Part shown: positions 53,592-62,081 of the stretch, piece by piece
Numbering within the stretch: the stretch's first letter is position 1
Layout of the letters: each line of letters begins with the position of its first letter
Source of the DNA: Chelativorans alearensis
GTDB lineage: Bacteria > Pseudomonadota > Alphaproteobacteria > Rhizobiales > Rhizobiaceae
Assembly (NCBI RefSeq): GCF_010993735.1
Contig: NZ_WQNI01000016.1
Span: 96,782 to 160,781, forward strand
Direction of reading: 5' to 3'
DNA: 64,000 nucleotides
Notes under the pieces: generated by a model
Database searches by the model: none
Told to the model about the DNA's origin: nothing
What the model saw: the letters and a program-made list of their open reading frames with translations, nothing else
Position numbers and translations under genes: made by a program

Positions 53592-54109
53592 TTGCCACGC
53601 CCGCTTTCGCGTCTGGCCATTGAGTAGGTGGGAAGCGGGGCGCGTCTTCGGCACCGTACGAGGCGCTTTGGGGGCGCCTCAAATAAGGCGCGTCCGACGC
53701 GCCCCACCGGAGGCTGTCCCGACAGTCGGCCGGTCACTTGGGTTCCATCTTTCCCGGCTGCACCCAATTACGGGGTGGTCTTAGCCAGGCCATGCGAAAC
53801 CCTAGCGGCTTCTCCGCGGTCTCCGTGGCGCTGTCTCTCACCCAGCACCCCGGCACCGCCGGCCTGTCGCGGGCCCTCTGGCCTGCGGGCACCGGCAGCC
53901 CGCAGGAAGAGGTCTCCGCCGCCCTCCCCGTGTCCCCGGTCCGGACCAAGGTTCCCGTGAGGGCGATGGGGAGGATTTTAAGGGCGGGCTGGGCAGGGGG
54001 GATAAAATCCCGCGAAAAAGTTGGAGAAATTTTTCGGAAGGGAATGAAAACAATGGGTTGGTGGGAAAAAAGATTCTTTGTTGCCAGGTTTTATCCCCGC
54101 GCAAGCATC
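53592..54109. repeat. About 0.5-kb non-coding repeat, copy B
   Basis: This copy is the reverse complement of copy A (29881-30409), with 30 bp identical at 53850-53879 and many further blocks. Relative to its neighbour amn it lies in the same sense as copy A does to the ABC ATPase gene, directly 3' of the stop. It contains a GGTCCGGACC-type palindrome near 53937, a GGCGCGTCCGACGCGCC hairpin near 53687-53703 and a GGCGCTT...GGCGCC region. It has short open frames only; none resembles a known protein. Confidence 0.85.
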
Positions 54110-54138
54110 ATCCCGGAAGTCGGAGCGAAGCGGAGACT

Positions 54139-54188
54139 GTCCGGGACCCATTCCGGAAGGTAGACTGGTCACGGAATGGGTCCCGGAC
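54139..54188. repeat. Perfect 17-bp inverted repeat
   Basis: GTCCGGGACCCATTCCG (54139-54155) and CGGAATGGGTCCCGGAC (54172-54188) pair perfectly around a 16-base loop. It is followed by AAGCCTTCGGCTT, a small hairpin. It lies between repeat copy B and the RIME-like half element, giving a repeat cluster of about 700 bp between amn and the FAD oxidase. Confidence 0.8.
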
Positions 54189-54250
54189 AAGCCTTCGGCT
54201 TTCCGGGATGACGCGCGCGGGCGGGCTTCTTGAAATGCCGGAAATGGCGG

Positions 54251-54323
54251 CGCCCCTTCGCGCCCCCCCTCTGTCCTGAGCTTGTCGAAGGGGCCGGACA
54301 TCTCCCCCACGAGGGGGGAGATT
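54251..54323. repeat. RIME-like half element with a 15-bp insert
   Basis: CCCTTCGCG...CTCTGTCCTG followed by CCGGACATCTCCCCCACGAGG matches one arm of the element at 18972-19147, but 15 bp beginning AGCTTGTCGAAG are inserted at 54279-54293 exactly between TCCTG and CCGG. The insert is part of the GAGCTTGTCGAA 12-mer also found in repeat copy A. Confidence 0.7.
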
Positions 54324-54445
54324 GTGCTGGCCGCTTGCTCTGGCGCCGGTCATGCACCCGCCAAGCGCCTCCGGCGGCATCGCCCATCCAACACCGCCGA
54401 CATCGATCGAACATTGCGCGCCATCGGAACCGCCCACACCGTTAC

Positions 54446-55861
54446 TCAAGACGGGTGGATGTTCTGGTTATGGTGGAAGACGTTGTTGGGGTCGTACGTG
54501 GTCTTCACGTCCACAAGCCGGTCGTAGACGGTATCGCCGTATGCCTCGCGGACCCGGCCCGGGTCTTCGTCGCCGCCGAGGAAATTGACATAGACGCCTT
54601 CGCGGAAGCTGCCGAGGGCGGCGAAGAACTTCCTCGCCCATGCGGTTTCCTGGTCGCCGAAGTCCTCGCCGGGCCGCCACGCGGCGTGGTGGATGATCGC
54701 GTGCGAGGCGTGCCGGTTCGCGAACGCCGTCCTGCCCGCGGCTATTCGGCCCACCGCCCCCTTCAGATGGAACATCGCCGTGTACGACCGCGGCGACGAG
54801 AACGAGAACGCGCGCGCGGCGATGACGTCGATGATGTCGTCGCTGAGCTCGGGGAGGTGGGATGCCTTCCAATAGTAGTTCCAGCCGTGGAGGACGGTCG
54901 AGTCGAGCGCGCTCTGGAGTTCCAGGTACGGCTTGGGCCCGACCAGGTCGTGGAGGGGAGTCCCGCATGCGCGGAGTGGGCGGAGCGCCTGCTCACCGTC
55001 CTCCACGGGCCCGGCGTAGCAGGCGCCGACCATCACCACCGGGCGCCAGTGCAGATTCTCGGGGATGACCGGGAGCGGCGGCGCGGTTGTGAACTTCACG
55101 ATCGTGCCGAGCTCGTCGGGCGCGTCACGGATGAAGTCGCGGTAGAAGCGGAGGACCTCGCCGGCCTCGGCCGCGTCCCAGAGGACTGGTCCGGCGAGGA
55201 TGGTGGGCCCGACAGGGTGGAGGCGGAATTCGAACGCGGTGACCACGCCGAAGTTGCCGCCGCCGCCTCGCAACGCCCAGAACAGGTCTGGGTGCTCCTC
55301 TTCGGACGCCCGCATCAGCTCGCCTTCGGCCGTTACGACATCGGCGGCGAGCAGGTTGTCGACCGTGAGGCCGTGCTTGCGCATCAGCCAGCCGATGCCG
55401 CCGCCAAGGGTGAGCCCGGCGACGCCGGTATGGCTCACGATCCCGCCGGTGGTGGCGAGACCATGCGCCTGCGTCTCGCGGTCGACGTCGCCCCACAGCG
55501 CACCACCTTGCACCCAGGCCTTGCGGGCAGCGGGATCGACCCGCACGCCCCGCATCGCCGAAAGGTCGATGACGATCCCGTCGTCGCAAACGGCGGTGCC
55601 CGCCACGTTGTGGCCTCCGCCCCTTATGGCGATCTCCAGATCGTGGTCGCGGGCGAAACGCACGGCCGCGACCACGTCGGCGGTCCCGATACATTGGGCG
55701 ATCAGGCGTGGGCGCCGGTCGATGGCGCCGTTCCAGACCGCACGGGCGATGTCGTAGTCGGCGTCACCGGCGCCGATCAGCCGGCCTCGAAAGCCGTCGA
55801 TCTCCATGACGGTCGGCTTCTTGCTCCCGTGGCCGACTTCCGCGATCAATGAAGTCATCAT
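54446..55861 (-). CDS. FAD-binding oxidoreductase (BBE / 6-hydroxynicotine oxidase-like)
   Basis: The 471-residue flavoprotein has an FAD_binding_4 domain with RGGGHNVAGTAV, whose histidine is the usual site of covalent FAD attachment, and a C-terminal BBE motif (NNVFHHNQNIHP). The region that carries a second covalent Cys in plant-type enzymes reads SHTGVAGLTLGGG, with no cysteine, so a single covalent bond is likely, as in 6-hydroxy-D-nicotine oxidase. I chose the ATG at 55861 behind AGGGAGGA. It is divergent from an HxlR regulator. Substrate unknown; the type is common in actinobacteria. Confidence 0.88.
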   Translation of the reverse strand: MMTSLIAEVGHGSKKPTVMEIDGFRGRLIGAGDADYDIARAVWNGAIDRRPRLIAQCIGTADVVAAVRFARDHDLEIAIRGGGHNVAGTAVCDDGIVIDLSAMRGVRVDPAARKAWVQGGALWGDVDRETQAHGLATTGGIVSHTGVAGLTLGGGIGWLMRKHGLTVDNLLAADVVTAEGELMRASEEEHPDLFWALRGGGGNFGVVTAFEFRLHPVGPTILAGPVLWDAAEAGEVLRFYRDFIRDAPDELGTIVKFTTAPPLPVIPENLHWRPVVMVGACYAGPVEDGEQALRPLRACGTPLHDLVGPKPYLELQSALDSTVLHGWNYYWKASHLPELSDDIIDVIAARAFSFSSPRSYTAMFHLKGAVGRIAAGRTAFANRHASHAIIHHAAWRPGEDFGDQETAWARKFFAALGSFREGVYVNFLGGDEDPGRVREAYGDTVYDRLVDVKTTYDPNNVFHHNQNIHPS

Positions 55862-55966
55862 CGTATCCTCCCTTTTTCCACGGCCACATCGGACTACGGC
55901 GGGCGGCGGCGGTATAGTCAAAAATCTGGACTTCAAAGCCGACGGCGGGTGTGGGACACTTGCGGC

Positions 55967-56665
55967 ATGAGGACATACGGCCAATATTGTCCTATCGCCC
56001 GCGGCGCCGAGATTTTCGCCGAGCGCTGGACACCGCTGATCATCCGCAATCTGTACCTTGGCTGCGGAAATTTCAGTGAGATACTGGAGGGCGCGCCCGG
56101 GCTCTCGCGGACGCTGCTCTCACAGCGGCTGAGGCAGCTCGAGTGGGTCGGTGTCGTCACGTCGGCTCCCAAACCCGGCGGGCGCGGGCACCACTACGAG
56201 CTCACGTCGGCGGGCCGCGACCTCTTCACGGTCTGCCAGTCGCTCGGCGAGTGGGGGGCGCATTGGCTCGAGATCGCCCCCCAGCACCTCGACCCCTTTG
56301 TGGCCCTGTGGTCGATGTGCAACGCGCTCCGCCGGGACCTGTTGCCGGATCGACGCGTCGTCATCCGCTTCGACTTCACCGGCCGCCCGCGCCGTGAGCG
56401 CTACTGGCTGCTCATCGAGCTTGGAGACACCGAGATCTGCAAGACATACCCTGGCTTCGAAGAGGACCTCTACATCACTGCGGAAGCCGAAGCCTTCGTC
56501 AAATGGCATGCCGGCCAGCTTACCTGGGCCCAGGCCACCCGCGAGGACCGCATCCAACTCGACGGCGACCTGTCGCTGGCAAGAGCCTTCCCGACCTGGA
56601 ACGCCCGCAGCATGTTCGCCCACATCAGGCCTGTCTCGCACGCTGCCATACACCCTGCAGGCTGA
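55967..56665 (+). CDS. HxlR-family transcriptional regulator with extra C-terminal domain
   Basis: The 232-residue protein has an HxlR winged helix: MRTYGQYCPIARGAEIFAERWTPLIIRNLYLG with the redox-sensitive cysteine of the family (Cys8), then SRTLLSQRLRQLEWVGVV. After residue 115 it continues into a second domain (RVVIRFDFTGRPRRERYWLLIE... split), longer than the usual 110-130 residue regulators, and likely a ligand-binding module. It is divergent from the FAD oxidase gene with 105 bp between starts, so it probably regulates that gene. Confidence 0.85.
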   Translation: MRTYGQYCPIARGAEIFAERWTPLIIRNLYLGCGNFSEILEGAPGLSRTLLSQRLRQLEWVGVVTSAPKPGGRGHHYELTSAGRDLFTVCQSLGEWGAHWLEIAPQHLDPFVALWSMCNALRRDLLPDRRVVIRFDFTGRPRRERYWLLIELGDTEICKTYPGFEEDLYITAEAEAFVKWHAGQLTWAQATREDRIQLDGDLSLARAFPTWNARSMFAHIRPVSHAAIHPAG

Positions 56666-56805
56666 TCTCCGGGATGGCCTCCCGTTGTGGCACCGTACCG
56701 CTGTCGAAGTGATGCCGAGATGGGGGCGACGCGCACGGGGAGTGGGGATGGCGCGCGGGTGGGCCTTTTGAAAATGCCGGCGCCCCTTCGCGCTCCCGGC
56801 GGTCC

Positions 56806-56911
56806 TAGAGCGCCGTGCATTCACTTACGTTCATGCAAGGCGCTCTATCTGTTTGTTTCGCCGCATTTGTGCGGACGTCAGGTGATTCCACCTGACTGCA
56901 AAATGCTTTAG
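56806..56911. repeat. Palindromic repeat cluster between HxlR and LysR genes
   Basis: The 549-bp gap between these genes contains no gene. It holds TAGAGCGCC (56806-56814) / GGCGCTCTA (56839-56847), a CCGCA/TGCGG hairpin near 56862-56874 and TCAGGTG (56878-56884) / CACCTGA (56889-56895), ending in GCTTTAG. This pattern resembles a dispersed rhizobial palindrome. The rest (56912-57214) is GC-rich and without structure I can name, apart from the LysR ribosome-binding site. Confidence 0.65.
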
Positions 56912-57214
56912 CCTCGGCCCCGCCTTCGCCGCGTCGGCCCATGGCCATGCCAGCCCGGTGGCCCCTTCAGGAGCAATGACCACAGGGCGTGGTCGGCGGC
57001 GCCCGGTGGGCCGGGGATCAGCAGGGTGGTGAGCTTGCGGGAAAGGTCCGGGGTTTCGCCGGTGGGCGGAAAGTCTGCCGGCGGACAGCGCTTCGGCAAG
57101 CCGAGTCTCTTGAAAAAAGCTCTATACATGGAGGCAAGGTCGGGCCAAAATTACCGCTAGGCAAACGCGAAGATTTCAGCGCACAGTTGAGGTTTTCTCA
57201 ACCAGGAGCGGGCG

Positions 57215-58117
57215 ATGCGGCGACTTCCTTCCCTGCGCGGGCTGCAAGCCTTCGAAGCGGTGGCGCGGGCGGGCAATCTGGCGGGTGCCGCGGAAGCGCT
57301 GCGCATCACGCCGAGTGCCGTAAGCCACCGGATCCGCGGTCTGGAGGAGGAACTGGGCCTGCAGCTGCTGCGACGGTTGCCGAACGGGCTCAGCCTGACC
57401 GAGGCGGGGCGGCGCTATCGGACGGGCGTCGAGGACGCCTTTTCCCGGCTCGCCCAGGCCACGAGCGACCTGCTCGGCCCTGACCTTTCGCGGCCGCTGA
57501 CGGTGAGCCTCACCTCCGAGGTGGGCATCCGCTGGCTGATGCCGCGGTTCCACCGCTTCCGGGAGCTGCACCCGGACATCGATATCGCTATCCTCAGCAC
57601 TTACAAGCCGGTGGATTTTTCGGCCGGTGAGGCGGACCTGGCTCTCCGCTGGGGTACGGGGGACTGGCCCGGCCTGCGGGCCGAGCCGGTCTTGCATTTC
57701 AGCGTGACGCCTCTTTGCGCGCCGGACCTCAGGCACGAAATAAGCGGCCTTGCGCCAGCCGAGATGGTGGCGGGATGCGTCCTGATAAGGGATATCCACG
57801 ACAGCTATGACGACTGGGATATCTGGCTGGAAGCGGCCGGTGCCGCTGAGGTCAGGCCCGCGCGGCAGTTGCGGTTCGAGGATTACTCGATGGCGATAAA
57901 GGCGGCGATCGACGGACAGGGCGTCGTTCTCGGCTATCTCGGTTATGTCGAGGCCGAGACGAGCGCCGGAGCACTGGTGCAGCCGTTCGACCTGACGGTG
58001 CCGGTGAAGAAGGGCTACCATCTCGTCTACCCGGAGGAGCGCCTTTCCGACCCCCGCGTCCGCGCTTTCAGGGACTGGGTGATCTCGGAGAGGGAGCCGG
58101 CACTGCGGGAGCGATAA
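57215..58117 (+). CDS. LysR-family transcriptional regulator (GcvA-like)
   Basis: The 300-residue protein starts with MRRLPSLRGLQAFEAVARAGNLAGAAEAL, a winged helix-turn-helix of the LysR type with ITPSAVSHRIRGLEEELG, and a periplasmic-binding-like effector domain. The RLPSLRGLQAFEAVAR pattern is that of the GcvA/AmpR branch. The adjacent downstream EEP gene is the only candidate target and nothing connects them clearly. AGGAGCGGG precedes the ATG. Confidence 0.9.
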   Translation: MRRLPSLRGLQAFEAVARAGNLAGAAEALRITPSAVSHRIRGLEEELGLQLLRRLPNGLSLTEAGRRYRTGVEDAFSRLAQATSDLLGPDLSRPLTVSLTSEVGIRWLMPRFHRFRELHPDIDIAILSTYKPVDFSAGEADLALRWGTGDWPGLRAEPVLHFSVTPLCAPDLRHEISGLAPAEMVAGCVLIRDIHDSYDDWDIWLEAAGAAEVRPARQLRFEDYSMAIKAAIDGQGVVLGYLGYVEAETSAGALVQPFDLTVPVKKGYHLVYPEERLSDPRVRAFRDWVISEREPALRER

Positions 58118-58179
58118 AGGGCGGCTGCCCGCCCCATGGAACCTTGCTACCGCCGCAATCGAGCCGTTACAAACGCCTC

Positions 58180-59175
58180 ATGTCCGACAAACGCCACCGC
58201 CTTCCCACTCTCCTTGCCCTTTCGGCGACGCTCCTCACCGTGCCGCTGGTGATGGGGTACTGGGGGACGGTGCACCCGGCTTTCGATTCGCTGGCGCATT
58301 TCCGGGTGCATCTGGGGGCGCTGGTGGTGGTTTTGGCGCTGCCTTTGCTTCTTGTTCAAGGCTGGCGAGGCATCGGGCTGACGGCGGCCGTGCTGGGGGG
58401 TGCGGCGGTCGCCTCGGTGACGGCGCTGCCGGCGGGGGAAGTGCATGCGGAGGGGGAGATGGGCGCGGCGCGCTATCGGCTGCTGCAGCTCAACCTGCGC
58501 TACGACAACCGCACGCCGAGAGAGGTCCTCTCGCTCATCGGCCGCGAGCAGCCGGACGTGGTGACGCTGAACGAGGCCTCGTCCGCGTGGCTGCCGGAAC
58601 TGGAACTGATCGAGGGCGCCTATCCGCACCGCATCGTCTGCCAGCCGCCCTCGCCCATCGGCGGCGTGGCGATCCTGTCGCGCAGGCCGTTTCTGCACCC
58701 GTCCAGGGCGCAATGCTTCGACCGGGGCTCGCTGGCGATCGCCACGGTGAACTTCGGCGGCGCGGCGGTCGATATCGCGGCGATCCATCTTGGCTGGCCG
58801 TGGCCGTTCGAGCAGGCATGGCAGATAGACGATGTCGTTCCCGTTCTCGAGCGGCTGTCCTCGTCGGCCATCGCGGTGGGCGACCTCAACGCCGCGCCAT
58901 GGAGCCTGACGGCGCGGCGCGTGGCGGCGGCGGGCGGGCTGACCTCGGCCGGCAATCTCGGCCCGACATGGCTGGTGCGGTCGGCGCCGGATCTCCTGCG
59001 GCGCTTTGCCGGCCTGCCCATAGACAACGTCTTCACGAAGGGCCGCGTGGTGCCGATCGCCACGAGGCGGCTCGAAAGCGTCGGCTCCGACCATCTGCCG
59101 GTGCTGCTGGAGTTTGCGGTGAGGCCGGAGAAAGAGGCGGCGGAGGTGATGCAGGCGAGGATTGCGGGGGAGTAG
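58180..59175 (+). CDS. Endonuclease/exonuclease/phosphatase family protein, membrane-anchored
   Basis: The 331-residue protein starts with three hydrophobic helices (to about residue 85), then an EEP domain with LLQLNLRYDNRTP, VVTLNEAS (the metal-binding Glu), GVAILSRRPF, AIHLGWPWP, VAVGDLNAAPWS and SDHLPVLLEF (catalytic Asp-His). The layout is that of inner-membrane EEP proteins with an outward-facing domain. Which phosphodiester it cleaves is unknown. It is 62 bp downstream of the LysR gene and converges with ETF-QO. Confidence 0.88.
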   Translation: MSDKRHRLPTLLALSATLLTVPLVMGYWGTVHPAFDSLAHFRVHLGALVVVLALPLLLVQGWRGIGLTAAVLGGAAVASVTALPAGEVHAEGEMGAARYRLLQLNLRYDNRTPREVLSLIGREQPDVVTLNEASSAWLPELELIEGAYPHRIVCQPPSPIGGVAILSRRPFLHPSRAQCFDRGSLAIATVNFGGAAVDIAAIHLGWPWPFEQAWQIDDVVPVLERLSSSAIAVGDLNAAPWSLTARRVAAAGGLTSAGNLGPTWLVRSAPDLLRRFAGLPIDNVFTKGRVVPIATRRLESVGSDHLPVLLEFAVRPEKEAAEVMQARIAGE

Positions 59176-59248
59176 GCGGCGGCCTTCGGCTTTGTCCGTT
59201 TGTCTATCGGAACGGATCCATGCCCGAACTGCGACGCGCCACCTGCCC

Positions 59249-60931
59249 TCACATATTCTGATAGACCGGCCCCTCACCGCCCTGCGGCGGCACCCAGTTG
59301 ATGTTCCTGTTCGGGTCCTTGATGTCGCAGGTCTTGCAGTGCACGCAGTTCTGGGCGTTGATGACGAAGCGGGCGTCGGGGTTCTCAATGGGGGCGCCGG
59401 CGGTGAGGGCGTTGCCGTCGGCATCCACCCATTCATAGACGCCGGCCGGGCAGTAGCGTGCCGAGGGGCCGGCGAAGACGGCGTATTCGGAGGCTTTCTG
59501 CAGGTCCATGTCCTTCACCTTGAGGTGCACCGGCTGGTTCTCCTCGTGGTTGGTGTTGGACAGGAACACCGAGGACAGACGATCGAAGGTGAGGACGCCG
59601 TCGGGCTTCGGGTAGGCAATGGGCGTGTGCTTTTCGGCGGGCTCCAGGGTCTCCGAATCGGGCTTGCCGTGCCGCAGGGTGCCGAACGGGGAAAAGCCGA
59701 ACAGGGTGTTGAACCACATGTCGATGCCGCCGACGGCGACGCCGGCATAGGTGCCGAAGCGCGACCACAGCGGCTTGACGTTGCGCACCTTCTTCAGGTC
59801 CCTGCCGATGTCGGAGGTGCGCCAGGCTTCCTCGTAGGAGGTGAGCTCGTCATTGGCGCGGCCGGCGGCAACCGCCTCGGCCACGTGCTCGGCGGCCAGC
59901 ATGCCCGACAGCACCGCGTTGTGCGAACCCTTGATGCGCGGCACGTTGACGAGGCCGGCCGAGCAGCCCATGAGGACGCCGCCCGGAAACGCCATCTTCG
60001 GCACGGACTGGAAGCCGCCCTCGGTGATGGCGCGGGCGCCGTAGGAGAGGCGTTTCCCCCCCTCGAAGGTGCCGCGGACGGCCGGGTGCGTCTTGAAGCG
60101 CTGGAACTCCTCGAAGGGGGAGAGATAGGGGTTCTTGTAGTTCAGGTGGACGACGAAGCCGACGGCCACCAAGTTGTCGTCGAAATGATAGAGGAAGGAG
60201 CCGCCGCCGGTCCTGGCGTCGAGCGGCCAGCCGAAGGAGTGCTGCACCAGGCCGGGCTTGTGGTTCTCCGGCTTCACCTCCCACAGTTCCTTCAGGCCGA
60301 TGCCGAATTTCTGCGGCTCGCGGCCTTCCGAGAGCTTGTATTTGGCGATCAGCTCCTTGGCGAGCGAGCCGCGCGCGCCCTCGCCGATCAGCACGTATTT
60401 GCCAAGAAGCTCCATGCCCGGCTGATAGCCGGGGCCGTGGGTGCCGTCGCGCTCCACGCCCATATCGCCGGTGGCGACGCCGACGACGGCGCCCTCCTCG
60501 TTATAGAGCACCTCGGCGGCGGCGAAGCCGGGATAGATCTCGACGCCCAGCGCCTCGGCCTTTTCGGCGAGCCATTTGCAGACATTGCCGAGGGAGACGA
60601 TGTAGTTGCCGTGGTTGTTCATCAGCGGCGGCATGAGAAGGTTGGGCAGGCGCATGGAGCCCGCCGGCCCCAGAAGCAGGAACTGGTCGTCCGTGACCTT
60701 TGTCCTGAAGGGATGACCGGCCTCCTCGCGCCAGCCGGGCAGAAGCCTGTCGATGCCGATGGGGTCGACCACGGCGCCGGAGAGGATGTGGGCGCCGACC
60801 TCGCCACCCTTTTCGAGCACGACGACGGAAAGCTCCGGATTGAGCTGCTTCAGCCTGATCGACGCCGCCAGCCCCGCCGGCCCGGCGCCGACGATCACGA
60901 CATCGAATTCCATGCTCTCGCGTTCGCTCAT
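59249..60931 (-). CDS. Electron transfer flavoprotein-ubiquinone oxidoreductase
   Basis: ETF-QO takes electrons from ETF and reduces ubiquinone, linking acyl-CoA dehydrogenases such as the Ivd encoded here to the respiratory chain. The 560-residue protein has the FAD motif DVVIVGAGPAGLAASIRL, the quinone-binding hairpin region GGGSFLYHFDDN, and a C-terminal ferredoxin-like 4Fe-4S domain with CPAGVYEW and CVHCKTCDIKDP. I chose the ATG at 60931 (MSERES), since GTGGAGGATTGG places a ribosome-binding site just before it. Confidence 0.95.
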   Translation of the reverse strand: MSERESMEFDVVIVGAGPAGLAASIRLKQLNPELSVVVLEKGGEVGAHILSGAVVDPIGIDRLLPGWREEAGHPFRTKVTDDQFLLLGPAGSMRLPNLLMPPLMNNHGNYIVSLGNVCKWLAEKAEALGVEIYPGFAAAEVLYNEEGAVVGVATGDMGVERDGTHGPGYQPGMELLGKYVLIGEGARGSLAKELIAKYKLSEGREPQKFGIGLKELWEVKPENHKPGLVQHSFGWPLDARTGGGSFLYHFDDNLVAVGFVVHLNYKNPYLSPFEEFQRFKTHPAVRGTFEGGKRLSYGARAITEGGFQSVPKMAFPGGVLMGCSAGLVNVPRIKGSHNAVLSGMLAAEHVAEAVAAGRANDELTSYEEAWRTSDIGRDLKKVRNVKPLWSRFGTYAGVAVGGIDMWFNTLFGFSPFGTLRHGKPDSETLEPAEKHTPIAYPKPDGVLTFDRLSSVFLSNTNHEENQPVHLKVKDMDLQKASEYAVFAGPSARYCPAGVYEWVDADGNALTAGAPIENPDARFVINAQNCVHCKTCDIKDPNRNINWVPPQGGEGPVYQNM

Positions 60932-60965
60932 CCAATCCTCCACGGGTCGCCATGATCGGCTGCCT

Positions 60966-61064
60966 AGACCGGTTCATCGTTTCACGGAACCGATGAACTG
61001 GCCCAACTCCTTGTCTTGTCGCAATTCCGGACGGAAAACCGGTTTCCACTTTTCCTGGAATTGC
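60966..61064. repeat. Palindromic repeats between ETF-QO and bluB
   Basis: GGTTCATCG (60971-60979) / CGATGAAC (60991-60998) matches the unit at 34336-34368, continuing TGGCCCAACTC...TTGTCTTGTC in both. It is followed by GCAATTCC (61021-61028) / GGAATTGC (61057-61064) enclosing GGACGGAAAACCGG, which matches 43127-43170. So this copy joins the two units found apart at 34 kb and 43 kb. Confidence 0.8.
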
Positions 61065-61208
61065 TTTAGTCCGGCCCGGCTATAGCGCATCGTACCAAGC
61101 GGTTAAACCGCTGCGGCCACATGGGAAAGCAATTCCTTGCGCCCGCCGCGGGCACGCCTTCCGATTATTCTTACTCTCACGTAAAAGTAAATAGGTGCGA
61201 ACGGCGCT

Positions 61209-61883
61209 TCACCGCTCCGTCCGGAACGTAGCGGCGGGTGCCCGCGCCTCCCACCCTGCCCTCTCGAGCGCTGGAATGCCGTCTTCGGCCGCCGGGTATC
61301 CGAGGCAGAGGTAGCCGATGAAGGTCCATGTGCGCGGAACGTCGAGTGCGGCGACGACGTCCGCCGGCTCCAGGATCGAGACCCAGCCGAGGCCGACCCC
61401 CTCCGCGCGGGCGACGAGCCAGAGCGTGTAGACCGCCATCACCGCCGAATATTCGATCATCTCCGGCATGGTGCGGCGCCCCAGGCCGTGGCCCTTTCCG
61501 GTCGACCGGTCCGCGAAGACCGCCACGTGGCAGGGCGCCTCGTCGAGGCCGGCGAGCTTAAGGCGCGCATAGCGGCCGGCGCGCTCGGACGGCTCCGCGG
61601 CAAGGGCCTCGGCGTTGCAGCGCGCGAAGTTCTCCCTGATCCTGGCGCGCCGCTCGTCGCTCGTCACGATGACGAAGCGCCAGGGCTGGCTCAGCCCCAC
61701 GGACGGCGCAAGGCAAGCCGAATCGAGGAGACGCTCCAGAAGGCCGTCGGGCAGCTGCTCGGGGCGGAAGCGCCGCACGTCGCGGCGCCAGGAGAGAAGG
61801 TCCCCGAGCTTTTCCCGGAACGCCGCGTCGAAGGCCGGCGCTTCGACCGGGGGACCGGAATTGAAGGACGCGGCCTTGTTCAT
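61209..61883 (-). CDS. bluB: 5,6-dimethylbenzimidazole synthase
   Basis: BluB breaks down reduced FMN to make dimethylbenzimidazole, the lower ligand of vitamin B12. The 224-residue protein is a nitroreductase-fold enzyme with SWRRDVRRFRPEQLPDGLLERLL, APSVGLSQPWRFVIV, and the BluB-specific RAEGVGLGWVSILEP. It stands alone rather than with cob genes. I chose the ATG at 61883 (MNKAASFNSG) behind CAAGGAAC. I looked for a cobalamin riboswitch upstream and did not find a convincing B12 box. Confidence 0.93.
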   Translation of the reverse strand: MNKAASFNSGPPVEAPAFDAAFREKLGDLLSWRRDVRRFRPEQLPDGLLERLLDSACLAPSVGLSQPWRFVIVTSDERRARIRENFARCNAEALAAEPSERAGRYARLKLAGLDEAPCHVAVFADRSTGKGHGLGRRTMPEMIEYSAVMAVYTLWLVARAEGVGLGWVSILEPADVVAALDVPRTWTFIGYLCLGYPAAEDGIPALERAGWEARAPAATFRTER

Positions 61884-62081
61884 CGTTCTGTTCCTTGCAT
61901 CAGCATCCGGGGCTCTGGCATCCGTTCGTCCGGCAACGCACCGAATAGCTTCGAAACAGCGCGGCGGCAAATCCCCTCTTCTCGACGGGCCAGCAGCGAA
62001 TTCCAGCCGGGCGCTACGGTTGGGGGCCGTTATGCGGTATAGTCGCCCCATGCCCGCTGGGCGGGCATGGGAGGCACGGCA

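Noticed and set aside
61884..62081. Cobalamin riboswitch before bluB
   Set aside because: A stretch near 61905-61920 (reverse strand GCCAGAGCCCCGG) loosely recalls the B12 box, but the conserved core and the other helices are missing.
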